Source: an uncultured Clostridia bacterium (GTDB lineage: Bacteria; Bacillota; Clostridia; Christensenellales; Borkfalkiaceae). From it: 63,443 nucleotides of DNA. Below the pieces are notes generated by a model that did not search any database, had not been told where the DNA came from, and worked only from the letters and a program-made list of their open reading frames with translations. The position numbers were made by a program, and so were the translations under genes. Positions 1-10,600 of the stretch are shown piece by piece. The DNA is taken from contig CANQBG010000005.1 of NCBI GenBank assembly GCA_947588985.1, forward strand, positions 1 through 63,443, written 5' to 3'. Position 1 is the first letter of the stretch, and each line of letters opens with the position of its first letter.

Positions 1-951
1 CAAGAAGAAGCAGCTCGCAAGGCACAGGAAGAGGCGGAGAGGAAAGCACGAGAAGAAGCCGAAAAGAAAGCGACGCCGCTTTCAAGTTTTGAAATCGAAA
101 ACGGCGTCTTGAAAAAGTTTATCGGAGAAGAAACGGAAATTGTTCTCCCGAACAGCGTGACTTCCATCGAAGATTGGGCATTCTATGGTTGCACCGGACT
201 TACAAGCATTACGATCCCGAACAGCGTAACTTCCATCGGGGAGTACGCATTCAATGGTTGCACCGGACTTACAAGCATTACGATCCCGAACAGCGTAACT
301 TCCATCGGGGAAGGCGCATTCTACCGTTGCTTCGGACTTACAAGCATTACGATCCCTAACAAAGTGACTTTTATCGGGGATGGCGCATTCAGTGGTTGCA
401 CCGGGCTTACGCGTATTCTCGTTGAGACGGGGAACTCCTTCTATCACAGCGACGGCAACTGCCTGATCGAAACGGCGTCGAAAACTTTGGTCGCGGGTTG
501 TGCCGCGAGCACAATCCCCGAAGACGGAAGCGTGACGTCCATCTGTGATTGGGCATTCGATGATTGCACCGGACTTACAAGCATTACGATCCCGAACAGC
601 GTAACTTCCATCGGGGAGTACGCATTCAATGGTTGCACCGGACTTACAAGCATTACGATCCCAAACAGCGTGACTTCCATCGGAGATTGTGCATTCTATG
701 GTTGCACCGGACTTACAAGCATTACGATCCCGAACAGCGTGACTTCCATCGAAAGTTGGGCATTCTGTGGTTGCACCGGGCTTACAAGCATTACGATCCC
801 GAAGGGCGTGACTTCCATCGGGATGAGCGCATTCAGCGGTTGCAAAAATCTCAAAACGGTTTATTTTAATGGAACCCGCGAAGAATGGGATAGAATTCTG
901 AAATGGCCAACGGCTTTCCCCTCCGATCCGAAAATCGTGTTCCAAAAATAA
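1..951 (+). CDS. BspA-like leucine-rich repeat (LRR_5) protein, 5' end outside the window
   Basis: The reading frame is open from base 1 to a TAA at 949-951, giving 316 visible residues; the true start lies to the left. The first 24 residues are Glu/Ala/Lys/Arg rich and look like the end of a coiled coil. The rest consists of about 23-residue repeats of the type GCTGLTSITIPNSVTSIG, the BspA/TpLRR signature, interrupted once at about residues 140-180 by a non-repeat stretch. Repeats are nearly identical in DNA as well as protein: 189-287 equals 564-662 over 99 bases. Such proteins usually sit on the cell surface and bind host or other bacterial ligands, but no anchor is visible here. Base composition looks less GC-rich than in the LRR genes downstream. 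The family assignment is firm; the ligand is unknown. Confidence 0.85.
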   Translation, partial: QEEAARKAQEEAERKAREEAEKKATPLSSFEIENGVLKKFIGEETEIVLPNSVTSIEDWAFYGCTGLTSITIPNSVTSIGEYAFNGCTGLTSITIPNSVTSIGEGAFYRCFGLTSITIPNKVTFIGDGAFSGCTGLTRILVETGNSFYHSDGNCLIETASKTLVAGCAASTIPEDGSVTSICDWAFDDCTGLTSITIPNSVTSIGEYAFNGCTGLTSITIPNSVTSIGDCAFYGCTGLTSITIPNSVTSIESWAFCGCTGLTSITIPKGVTSIGMSAFSGCKNLKTVYFNGTREEWDRILKWPTAFPSDPKIVFQK

Positions 952-1443
952 GATCTTATCGGAAGAATGGGATAAAATGCGGGATATCGCGCAAGGGTGC
1001 AGGGAGGCATGAAAACGATTTTTGAACGGCTGTATGCGGACATGGGTGGGGCGTTTGCGGTCAGAGGCCGATTTTAACGGCGTCGATACACGGGTCCGAT
1101 CCCCGCGCCGCCAAGCCGTCCACAGTGCCGCCAAGTCGCCTGCCGCATTACCTCCATAATCCCCCGCCCAATTTTCCGCCAAATCACACGTTTTCATTTT
1201 CTATTTTGACCGTCGCAACGCATGCGGCGGTCTTTGCATGTCCCGCGAAGGGGGGCATTTTCGGAAGAGCGGAGGCAGAGCGGGGGAGGGAAGAGGGAGA
1301 AAAGAGGCGGAGCGGCGGGGGAGAGCGGCGTAAATTTTGCATAAATACAAAATCTCACGAAAAAATATACATGCTATAATTTATAATTATAATAACTATT
1401 CAATAATATTATGGCAAAATATGCAAATTCATGCCCGAAACGT
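952..1443. other. Non-coding gap after the first LRR gene
   Basis: I see no convincing gene here. It holds a terminator-like hairpin at 1208-1235, a purine-rich GC stretch (about 1250-1330) and an AT-rich stretch (about 1365-1440) leading into the promoter of the giant LRR gene. Confidence 0.5.
1208..1235 (+). terminator. Terminator-like hairpin
   Basis: A 10-bp stem, GACCGTCGCA (1208-1217) with TGCGGCGGTC (1223-1232) and a 5-nt loop, is followed by only three T's. It lies 257 bases after the LRR gene stop, so which transcript it ends is unclear. Confidence 0.4.
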
Positions 1444-1474
1444 TTGACATGCGGGGGGGGGTGTATGCTATCAT
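1444..1474 (+). promoter_or_regulatory. Promoter of the giant LRR lipoprotein gene, with a nine-G tract in its spacer
   Basis: A consensus -35 TTGACA at 1444-1449 and a -10 TATCAT at 1469-1474 are separated by 19 bases. The spacer contains nine consecutive G's (1453-1461). Loss of two G's would give the optimal 17-base spacing, so slipped-strand changes could tune expression. The assignment rests on sequence match only. Confidence 0.6.
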
Positions 1475-1480
1475 AGTATT

Positions 1481-1609
1481 AGGCCGATTTTACGTCGGCG
1501 CATTGTTGTATCGGTAAATTGATCTGCTACCCGGCCAAGTACCACGTTTCTCGGCAGGAATCGGAAAGAGGCGGGGGCGGATGAATAAATACCAAAAAGG
1601 AGTTGTATT
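1481..1609 (+). other. Structured 5' leader of the giant LRR gene
   Basis: About 130 bases separate the predicted transcription start from the ATG. They contain a small hairpin (GCCGA/TCGGC, about 1483-1499) and a longer fold in which GATCTGC near 1522 pairs with GCAGGAATC near 1555. I could not match it to a known riboswitch consensus. The ribosome site AAAAAGGAG ends about 8 bases before the ATG. Confidence 0.35.
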
Positions 1610-4600
1610 ATGGCGAAATCTGCGAAACGGTTATTCATCGTACTGTTTTCGGCCGTGCTGATGCTCGTCGGGTTTGCGCTTGCCGCGTGCGGCGGCGACG
1701 AACAGGAAGAGCCGAAGCCGAGCGCCGAACAGGGTGAGTATTACTACGATGCCGGTTCCGGAGAATACTCGCTCGAGCTCAGTCTCGGCAATCTCTTCAC
1801 CATGAATATGGGGCAGGGAGACGTCACCGGGAAATACACGCTCGACGGCGAGCTTCTTACGCTGCTTGCGGAGGGTGGAGAGACCTATTCCGCTACTTAT
1901 CACAGCGATATCGTCACGCTGACCGTTGGCGATGAATCTTATCGGTTCCTGCGCAAAATCGAATTTACCGTGACCTTCGACACGGCGGGCGGATCCACAG
2001 TCCCTGCGGCGAAGGTGATCAACGGCAAAACGGTGGAAAAACCCACAGACCCGCAAAACGGGGAGAGGGTCTTTGTCGGCTGGTATACGGACAATCAGAC
2101 GTTCAAGAATGAATTCTCCTTCACGCAGCCGATCACGGCCGATCTCACGCTCTACGCGCGCTTTGTCGACCGGCTCGACCCCGAGTTCCCCGTCGAACTC
2201 AATGTCAACTATCCGGAGGGGGAGAACCTTCCCACGCAGACGACGGTCGGGCACAAGCTTTTTGGTTTGCCCACGCCCGCGCGCGATGGCTTTACCTTTG
2301 TCGGCTGGTGGATGAGCGACTACGATTCCGCCGAAAAGCTCACGGCGCAATACGAAGAGCAGCTCATCGAGGAGCCCAAAACGCTCTTTGCCGTGTGGCA
2401 GAGCGACGCGCCCGCCGTATCCGTATCCGAGAGCGGCGTGGTGTGGCAGGGCCGTGCGGGCAACAATAGCTACACCGTCACCATCACCGGCCCCGACGGG
2501 CAGGCCTTGGTAGAAAATCGCACGGTGGCCGTGGCGAACTTCCCTTACGACTTCACGTCCGCCGCAGAGGGCGACTACATCGTCTCCGTCACCATGAACG
2601 GGCAGACGACGACGGCGTATTATCAAAACCGCGGCCTCGCGCGCGTTTCCTCTTTTAAGGTGGAGGGCTCTACGCTGCTCTTCAACGCCGTTTCGCACGC
2701 GACGAATTACCTTCTCACCGTCGATTGCGGGTCCCCCGATCACGACCACGGGACCATCGACCTCGGCACGGAGACGAAGTTCGACTTCAGCGAATGCGAC
2801 ATGAAGGAGAACGGCATCGCCTTCACCGTGAAGGCGACGGCGGAGCACTATATCGAATCGTCTGCCGAGTTCGTGTTCAAGCGGACGCTCGACGCCGTCA
2901 CCGGCCTCACCGTAGACGGCAATACCGACGTCGTCTCCTGGAACGAAGTGGAGCACGCGCTCTCCTACTTTGTCACGGTGCTCGTGGACGGCGAATCCGC
3001 ATACAGCGGCAACATCGGCGGGGAGCACACCTTCGATCTCCAATACTATCAGAAGGGTGAGATCACATTCTCCGTGACGCCCGTCGCCTTCGGCTGGACC
3101 TCTCCCGGGGCCGTCACCCAAACTTACGCCAAGACGCGCCTCGCGACGCCTTCCAACCTGCGTCTCATCGCCTCCAGCGTGGAGTGGGACGCCGTAGACG
3201 GGGCGCAGGGCTATTCCGTCACGCTCGACGGGCAGACGTATTCCGCTTCGGACAACAGCTTTGAGCTCACCGAGGACCGCTACGACGACAGCAAGCCCAC
3301 CCATGCCCTGACGGTGCGTGCCTTGGGCGCGACGGAGGCGGAGAATTCCTTCGAATCCCCGAGCTTTCCTATCCGCAGCGGCGAGATGGGCGAGTTCACG
3401 TACAGCGCGGGCAAAGTGACGTGGGACGCCGTGTTTGGCGTCAAGTCCTACCTCGTGAAACTCAACGAGGGCGAGCCTCAGCAAGTGACCGGGGCCACCG
3501 AGTTTGCCGTCACCTTCACGCAGAAGGGCGAGAACACCATCTATGTCTGCGTCTTCGATCCGAGCGTCACCGCGCCCGCTCCCGAATGGAAGAGCGTGAC
3601 CGTCACCGTCTATGAGATCGATTTCGACGCGCAAAACGGCGTGGAGATCCCTCCCGTCTACCGCGCCAAGGGCGACCCGCTCGACCTCCCCGATACGACG
3701 AGGACGGGCTACAAGTTCAGCGGTTGGTACACCGAAGTGGGCGAAAACGGCCGTCCCTTCGAGGGCAACTTCAACGACGAATACGACCGCACGGCCTATG
3801 CCCGTTGGACGGCCAACGAATACACGGTGACGTTCGACGTCGGCCAATACGGCGAAGGCACGCTCGAGGCGAAAACCGTCACCTTCGGCAGCCCCTTCGA
3901 GCTTCCCGTGCCCGAGACCTCGGAAGTCACCTATGCCTTCCGCGGCTGGTACGATTCCACAGGCATTGCGTATACCAACCACCTCGGCAAGAGCGTGGGC
4001 GACTTCCTCAATGCCGGCGACATCAAACTCACGGCCAGCTGGGTGCCCATCTTCGAATTCGAGAAGGACGCCAACGGCGCATGGTCCGTCTCCAAGGGGC
4101 AGGGCATCGGCTATGTGACGGAGATCACCATCCCCGTCATGTATCGCAACGGCCTCGTGAAGCAGGTCCTCGACTTCTCGAACTGCAGCCTCATCAAGAC
4201 GGTCAACATCCCCGATACCATCGATAACATCGTATTCGGCTCGACCGACGCGGCCTTCATCGGCTGCGACGCGCTCGAGAATATCAACATCTATTCGACG
4301 GAGATGACAGCGGAACCGAAGTATTACTCGGTAGACGGCGTCCTCTTCTACTACAACGCCGCGGCGGACGGCGGCCGCATGGAGCTCAAGTGCTATCCTT
4401 CCGGCCGTCAGGCTCTCGAATACACCATCCCCGGCGTCATCGAGGCCAAGGGCGGAGAGGAGTATTACTACGTTTCCACGATCCCGCAGGGCGCCTTCCG
4501 CGCGGACGATTACAGCGATTGCCCGCTCAAGACGCTCAACATTCCCTCCACGGTCTCCCTCATCGAGGAGCTGGCATTCTTCAAGTTCTACAATCTGAGC

Positions 4601-7600
4601 ACCGTCAACTTCCTGCCGGTGGCGGCGAATGAAAAGGAGGCGAGCGGCCTCGTGATCCGTCAGAACGCGTTCGGGGATCCCGGCACCTCGCTCTCCGTCT
4701 CGAAGATCACCTTCATCCACTTCCCCAAGCGGCTCTCCGAGAACCCGCGCGATGCGCTCTCCGGCCTCTCTTACCTCGGCTACCTCGAGGTGGAAGAGGG
4801 CGGCACGTTCAGCGCGATCGACGGCCTCCTCGTGCAAAACAGCCAATACGGCAAAGAACTCGTGTTCTATCCCGTCAACCGCTCGGCGGATGAAAACGGC
4901 GACATCATCAAGGATCCCGAAGCGCTCGGCAAGACCACGACGAACCGCGTGAAGGAATTCACGATCCCCGAAGATATCTATGCCATCGGGGATAATGCGG
5001 TCAAGAATAACGGCACGATCAAGAAGGTGACGATCCCGGGCACCGTCGTCCACATCGGCGTGAGCGCCTTCCAGGGGCTCACGAGCCTCGAGAATATCGA
5101 ATTCCTCGGGGAGAAGGACGATAACGACCTCGTCATCGAGGAGAGCGCCTTCCTTGGCGAACATTGGCAGGCGAATTCTTCCACGCCTACCTTCTCCAAC
5201 AAGGTCTCTACGCTCACCCTTCCCGCCAACCTCACCAAGCTCGGGCAGTACGCCTTCGGCGCGCTCGGCGGCTACGGCGTCAATTCGGCCAATGCGCTCC
5301 ACGAAGTCACCGTCAACGTCGCGCGCGAAAAGGTCGATTTCGCGGCCGACGCCTTCAGCGGCACCCGTCCGGGCAACGGTTGGTCGGTATCGTACGTCAC
5401 CACCCTGAACCTCGGCGCAGAAGTGCCTTGCTTCGAACTCCTCAACGTGTTCGGCCCCAACATCAAGACGATCAACGTCGATCCCGCGAATCCCAACTAT
5501 TGGGAGGATGAATACGGCGTGCTCTATGAAGGTGATAAGCAGTCGCTCATATTCTATCCCTTCGATAAAGAGGGCCCTTACGTCATTCCCGAAACAGTCA
5601 CGAAGATCCAAAAAGGTATGTTCCAGGACCGCATCGGGCTCACCGAGATCACCATCCACGCCGGCGTCATCGAAATCGCGGAAAGCGCCTTCGAGGGCTG
5701 CACCGCGCTCACGACCGTCAAATTCGATTTGGGGGAAGGCGAGCCGCTCACCATCGGCCTCAAGGCCTTCAACGGCTGCAAGCTCCTTCAATCGGTAACG
5801 CTTCCCGACCGTTTGACGTTCATCGGGACTGCCGCCTTCGGGGACTGCGATTCGCTCATCTCCATCACGATCCCCAAGAACGTCAACTCCCTGCAGATGG
5901 ACTCCACCTATGGCAACCTCACCGTGTTCGATCAGTGCGACAACCTCAAGGAGATCAACGTTGCGCCGGAGAACATCTACTATCGGTTTGTCGATGGCGT
6001 GCTCTACAGCCTCCGCGAAGTCAAGCTCACGGCAGACGCGACCGACACGACCTACGTTCCCGATACGGCCATCTATGTCCCGAGCGGGGCAGAGGGCGAG
6101 ATCAAGGTCTCGGGCTATATCCACAGCGTCGGCCCGCTCGCCTTCTCGCGGCAGAGCCAGACGGATTCCAAGGATCTTAAGTTTACCAAAGTCACCTTCG
6201 CAGACGCCATCGAGACCTTCGATCCCGTCACGGGCGAATCGCAGGGCACGGAGATCAACTTCGATACTTACGGTTCCTCTTCCTCAAAGACTCCGTTCAG
6301 CTATCTCTCTGCGCTCACCGAGATCCACTTCCCGAAGGGCATGCGCACGATGCCGGCGTATCTCGTCAACGGCTGCACCAAAATGGATAAGCTCAACGTG
6401 CCTTGCACCGTGACCTCCATCGCGCCGACCTCCTTCTATTCGTGCTACAACCTCACCCAGCTCATCTTTGATGAGGGCGGCGAAGAGGGCCTCCGCATCG
6501 AGGACGCCGTGGAAACCCCGGGACACGATGGCCCTACGACCTATATCAGCCTCTTCGGTCAGTTGAAGAATCTCACCACGATCAACTTCCCCGCGCGCCT
6601 CTCCTATTTGGGCTCCTATGCCTTCTATTATGTGGGTGGGGAACACGGCTCGACGCAGACGTCCTACGTTCAGAACATCACCTTTGCGGAGAAGCAGACG
6701 CAGACGCTCACGATCGCGAAGAACGCATTCGCCAACACCAAGAGCCTCGTCTCCATCAAACTTCCCCAAGAAGGGCTCGAAGAGATCCCCGAACGGGCCT
6801 TCTATTATAGCAATCTCGCGACGATCGATCTTCCCGATTGCGTGAAGGTCATCGGAAAGCAGGCATTCTACTATTCCAAACTTGCCGAGATCACCTTCAA
6901 GCAGGGCATCACGGAGATCGGGGAGAGCGCATTTGCTTCCACCAAGCTCACGTCGCTCGTGCTTCCCGAAGGGCTGCAAACGATCGGGAATTCTGCCTTC
7001 AACACCGGCACGCTCGAGGGCGAGCTCATCATCCCCGCCTCCGTCACGACGATCGGAAACAGCGCCTTCCAGGCGGCGAAGTTCACGCAGGTTTCCACGC
7101 TCGAAAACAACCTTCTCGCCTCCATCGGCAGCAGCGCGTTCAGCTCCAACACCGCGCTCACGAAGTTCGTGTTCGGCAAGACGAATACGCCGCTCACCTT
7201 CGGGGCGAATGTGTTTGCGGGTTGCTCCGCCCTCACTTCCTTCGAGTTCCCCGCGAACGTGAAGGAGATCGGCTCTTCCATCTTCGCAAACCTCACCAAT
7301 CTCTCCGCGATCACCTTCGCAGCGGGCACGAGCCAGCTCGAAAAAGTGGGGGATACCGCCTTCTCCAAGACGAGCATCTCCACGATCAGCTTCCCCGAGT
7401 CCTCCGCAACGGGCGGGATCTCGCTCGGCGCCAACCTCTTCAAGTCGTGCACGTTGTTCACGTCGATGAACCTCTCGGCGTCCATCGCCTCCATCGACGG
7501 CGTGCTCGGCGGCTGTGCCTCCATCAAGACGATCACCATCGACCCGAACAACAAGTACCTCGAAGCCGACCCCACGCTTCCCATCATCTATGCAAAGACG

Positions 7601-10600
7601 GACGATGGCCAACGGGGAGCGATCAAGATGGTCTATGGCGAACTCAGCGGCGAGAACAGCACCTTTAAGATCGCCGGCGGCTCGGAGATCGGCGCGGGCG
7701 CATTCGCCAACCAGACCGAGCTCGAAGTGGTCTATATCCCCGCTTCCGTGCGTATCATCGGAAACTATGCCTTCCAGAACTGCGTCAACCTCAAGCAGGT
7801 CATCCTTGCGGACGACAGCTTGCTCGAGTCTATCGGCACGGGCGCCTTCCAGAACTGCTGGAAGCTCGAGTCCATCAACCTCGAGAAGGCGACGCACTTG
7901 CGCGAATTCGGAGACGGCAACTACGGCTCCTCCGTGAGCGCTTCCTACAACGGCGTGTTCATGTACGCGGGCATTCAGAGCGAACAACCGCTCAAGATCA
8001 CCTTCCCCGCATCCGTCACGAAAGTCGGCAAATACATGTTCACGAACAGCGGCGCCGTCGAGATCGATATGTCCGCCGCGACGCAGCTCAAAGAGATCCC
8101 CGCGGGCAGCTACTCCACCTCTTCCGGAGGGGCCTACTACGGGTTCTTCTCGGGCAGCAAGAAGCTCACCTCCGTCAAGCTCCCCGCAAGCATCACCTTT
8201 ATCGGAGCCTCGGCATTTGGAGACTGCACGGCGCTCGGGAGCCTCGATTTCTCCAACCTCACCTCCCTCAAGTACTTAGGGACCACCGTGGATAAGGCGC
8301 CCTCGAGCTCGAGCTATAACATGTATGTCTTTGCGCGCTGCACGAGCCTTACGAGCATTACCTTCCCCGATACCGTGGAATCCGTGGGCGGCAGGATGTT
8401 CGTCGGGTGCGAGAATCTCGCCACCATCAAGGGCCTCGAGAATGCGCAGTTCCCCGCAGGGTACGCCTACACCGGTTCGGGCCTCACGAACGCGACGGTC
8501 GGCTCCAAGCCGTGCAAGTACATGTTCTCGGATTGCTTGAAGCTCACGAGCGTGACCTTCACGGATCCCACCGTCAGCACGTTGGTCGAATATATGTTCC
8601 AGAACTGCACGGCGCTCCAAAAGGTCGATCTGAGCTCTCTCACCTCGCTCACCGCGCTCCCGAACTATATGTTCCAGAACTGCTCCGCGCTCGAGGAAGT
8701 CACGCTTCCCGCCGGCACGGCGCTCAAACATCTCGGAACGTATACCTTCCAGAACTGCGTCGCCCTCAAGAAGATCAACTCCACCGAGGAGGGCACCGTG
8801 GATCTCTCCGGGCTCACCGGTCTCGATAGGATCAGCACGAGCGCGACGGCGAGTGTCGGGAGCAGCACGAACGCCTACACCTTCGACGGCTGCGAGAGCA
8901 TCCAAAAGGTCGTATTCCCCGAAAAATTCACGCTGATCGGCGGCTACGCCTTCCGCAACTGCACGAATCTCACGACGATCGACTTCAGCAAGATCACGAT
9001 CATCGGCCAATACGCGTTCGCCGGATCCGGTCTTACCGCCGTCACCATTTCGGCAAGCGTCACAAACATCTATGCAGGTGCGTTTACCGATTGCCTCTCC
9101 CTTAAGGATGTCACCTTTGCAGAGGGCACCGGTACAGTAACGTTGGCAGCCGGTACGTCCACCAAGCCCGGCGTATTCGGAGGAAGCGCGGTGGAGAACG
9201 TCACGTTCAGCGGCCGTCTCACCAATCTCAATACGTCGACCTTCATGAACTGCCCGTCGCTCCAAAAGATCGTGCTCCCCGAGACGATCACGTCGCTCGG
9301 CGGTTATCAGTTCAGCGGTTGTACCGCACTGCAGAGCGTAGATCTCTCCGCTCTCACCATAAAAGCGTTCCCGAGCAATCTCTTCGATGGTTGCATCAAC
9401 TTGAATGAGGTGAAGCTCGGAAGTGCGCTCAACTATCTCGGGACCTACACCTTCCGCAACTGCTCCGCCCTCGAGACGATCGATATCTCGATGACGAAGG
9501 TAGACCGCTTCTCCACAAGCGCCACGGCGGCCGTTTCGACTACCACGTCCGTCTACCTCTTCGCCGGCTGCACGAGCCTCCGCGAAGTCAAGACGAACCC
9601 CGGCCAGATCAAGCAGATCGGCGCCTATACGTTCCAGGATTGCGAAAGCCTCACGAGCTTCGATCTCACGGGCGTAGAGCGTCTCTCCGCCTATGCGTTC
9701 TACAACGCAGGCCTCACGGGCACCGTCACGCTTCCCTCCACGCTTTCGTACTTCTATATGTCCGGCGCCATCTCCCCGTTCCGCGGCTGCGGCAAGGTTG
9801 TGGCATACGCCATCGACGGCGGTACCTCGCTCAGCGTGCACACGGCATCCAGCACCGTACAGCAACTGATGGTGGAAGAAGGCGCGCTCATCCTTGTGGA
9901 TGCGAATGAGGTCCCCACCTTGGTTGCGACGCCCGGCGGCGCAACGTTCGAAAACGATACGGCTGACCTCAGCGAGCAGGAGGGCCTCAAGCTTTCGGCT
10001 TACGCCTTCGAGAACGTTACCAACATCAAGAAAGTCATTCTTCCGGATGACCTCACCGAGCTCCCGACCTATCTCTTCTCTAACAGCTCGGTGGAGGAAG
10101 TCGTCCTTCCCAAGAACCTCACGGCGATCCCGAACTATGCGTTTGCAAACAGCGCACTCAAAACGATCGTCATCCCCGCAAGCGTCACGAGCATCGGAGA
10201 AAACGCCTTCGCGGGCACGAAGCAGCTTACCTCCGTTACGTTCCTCGATCCCGAGGAGGGGACGGAGCCGCAAGCCCTCACGTTTGCCGCCGGCGGAACG
10301 GGTGTGAATGCCGAAAAGGGCGTGTTCTATGCCTCCGGCATCGCGACCATCGTCCTGCCCGACCGTTTGACGGATGTGCCTACCGGGACATTCATGAATA
10401 CGCCCAATCTCAAGTCCGTCACCTTCCCGAGCGGTATGACCAAGATCAATAACTACATGTTCTGCAGGAGCGGGATCGACAGTCTGCAACTCAACGACAA
10501 CATCACCGAGATCGGAAACGACGTCTATGCCTACACCGTCAACCTGCCCGCAGAGCTCAAACCCGAGGACTTCAAGAACGTCACGACAATCGGAAGCTAC

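Noticed and set aside
82-1197. Long minus-strand frame with repeating CKSGATIEC-like units opposite the first LRR gene
   Set aside because: It is the reverse reading of the DNA repeats of the LRR gene, has no start signal and no family resemblance.
1631-6124. 1,497-codon minus-strand frame opposite the giant LRR gene, and similar ones at 8276-11305, 16606-18978, 19512-21758, 21918-24488, 24495-26966, 30695-33655 and 58634-61033
   Set aside because: All are antisense to confidently assigned genes, rich in Arg/Asp/Glu/Gly/Val from GC-rich third positions, and lack ribosome sites and motifs.
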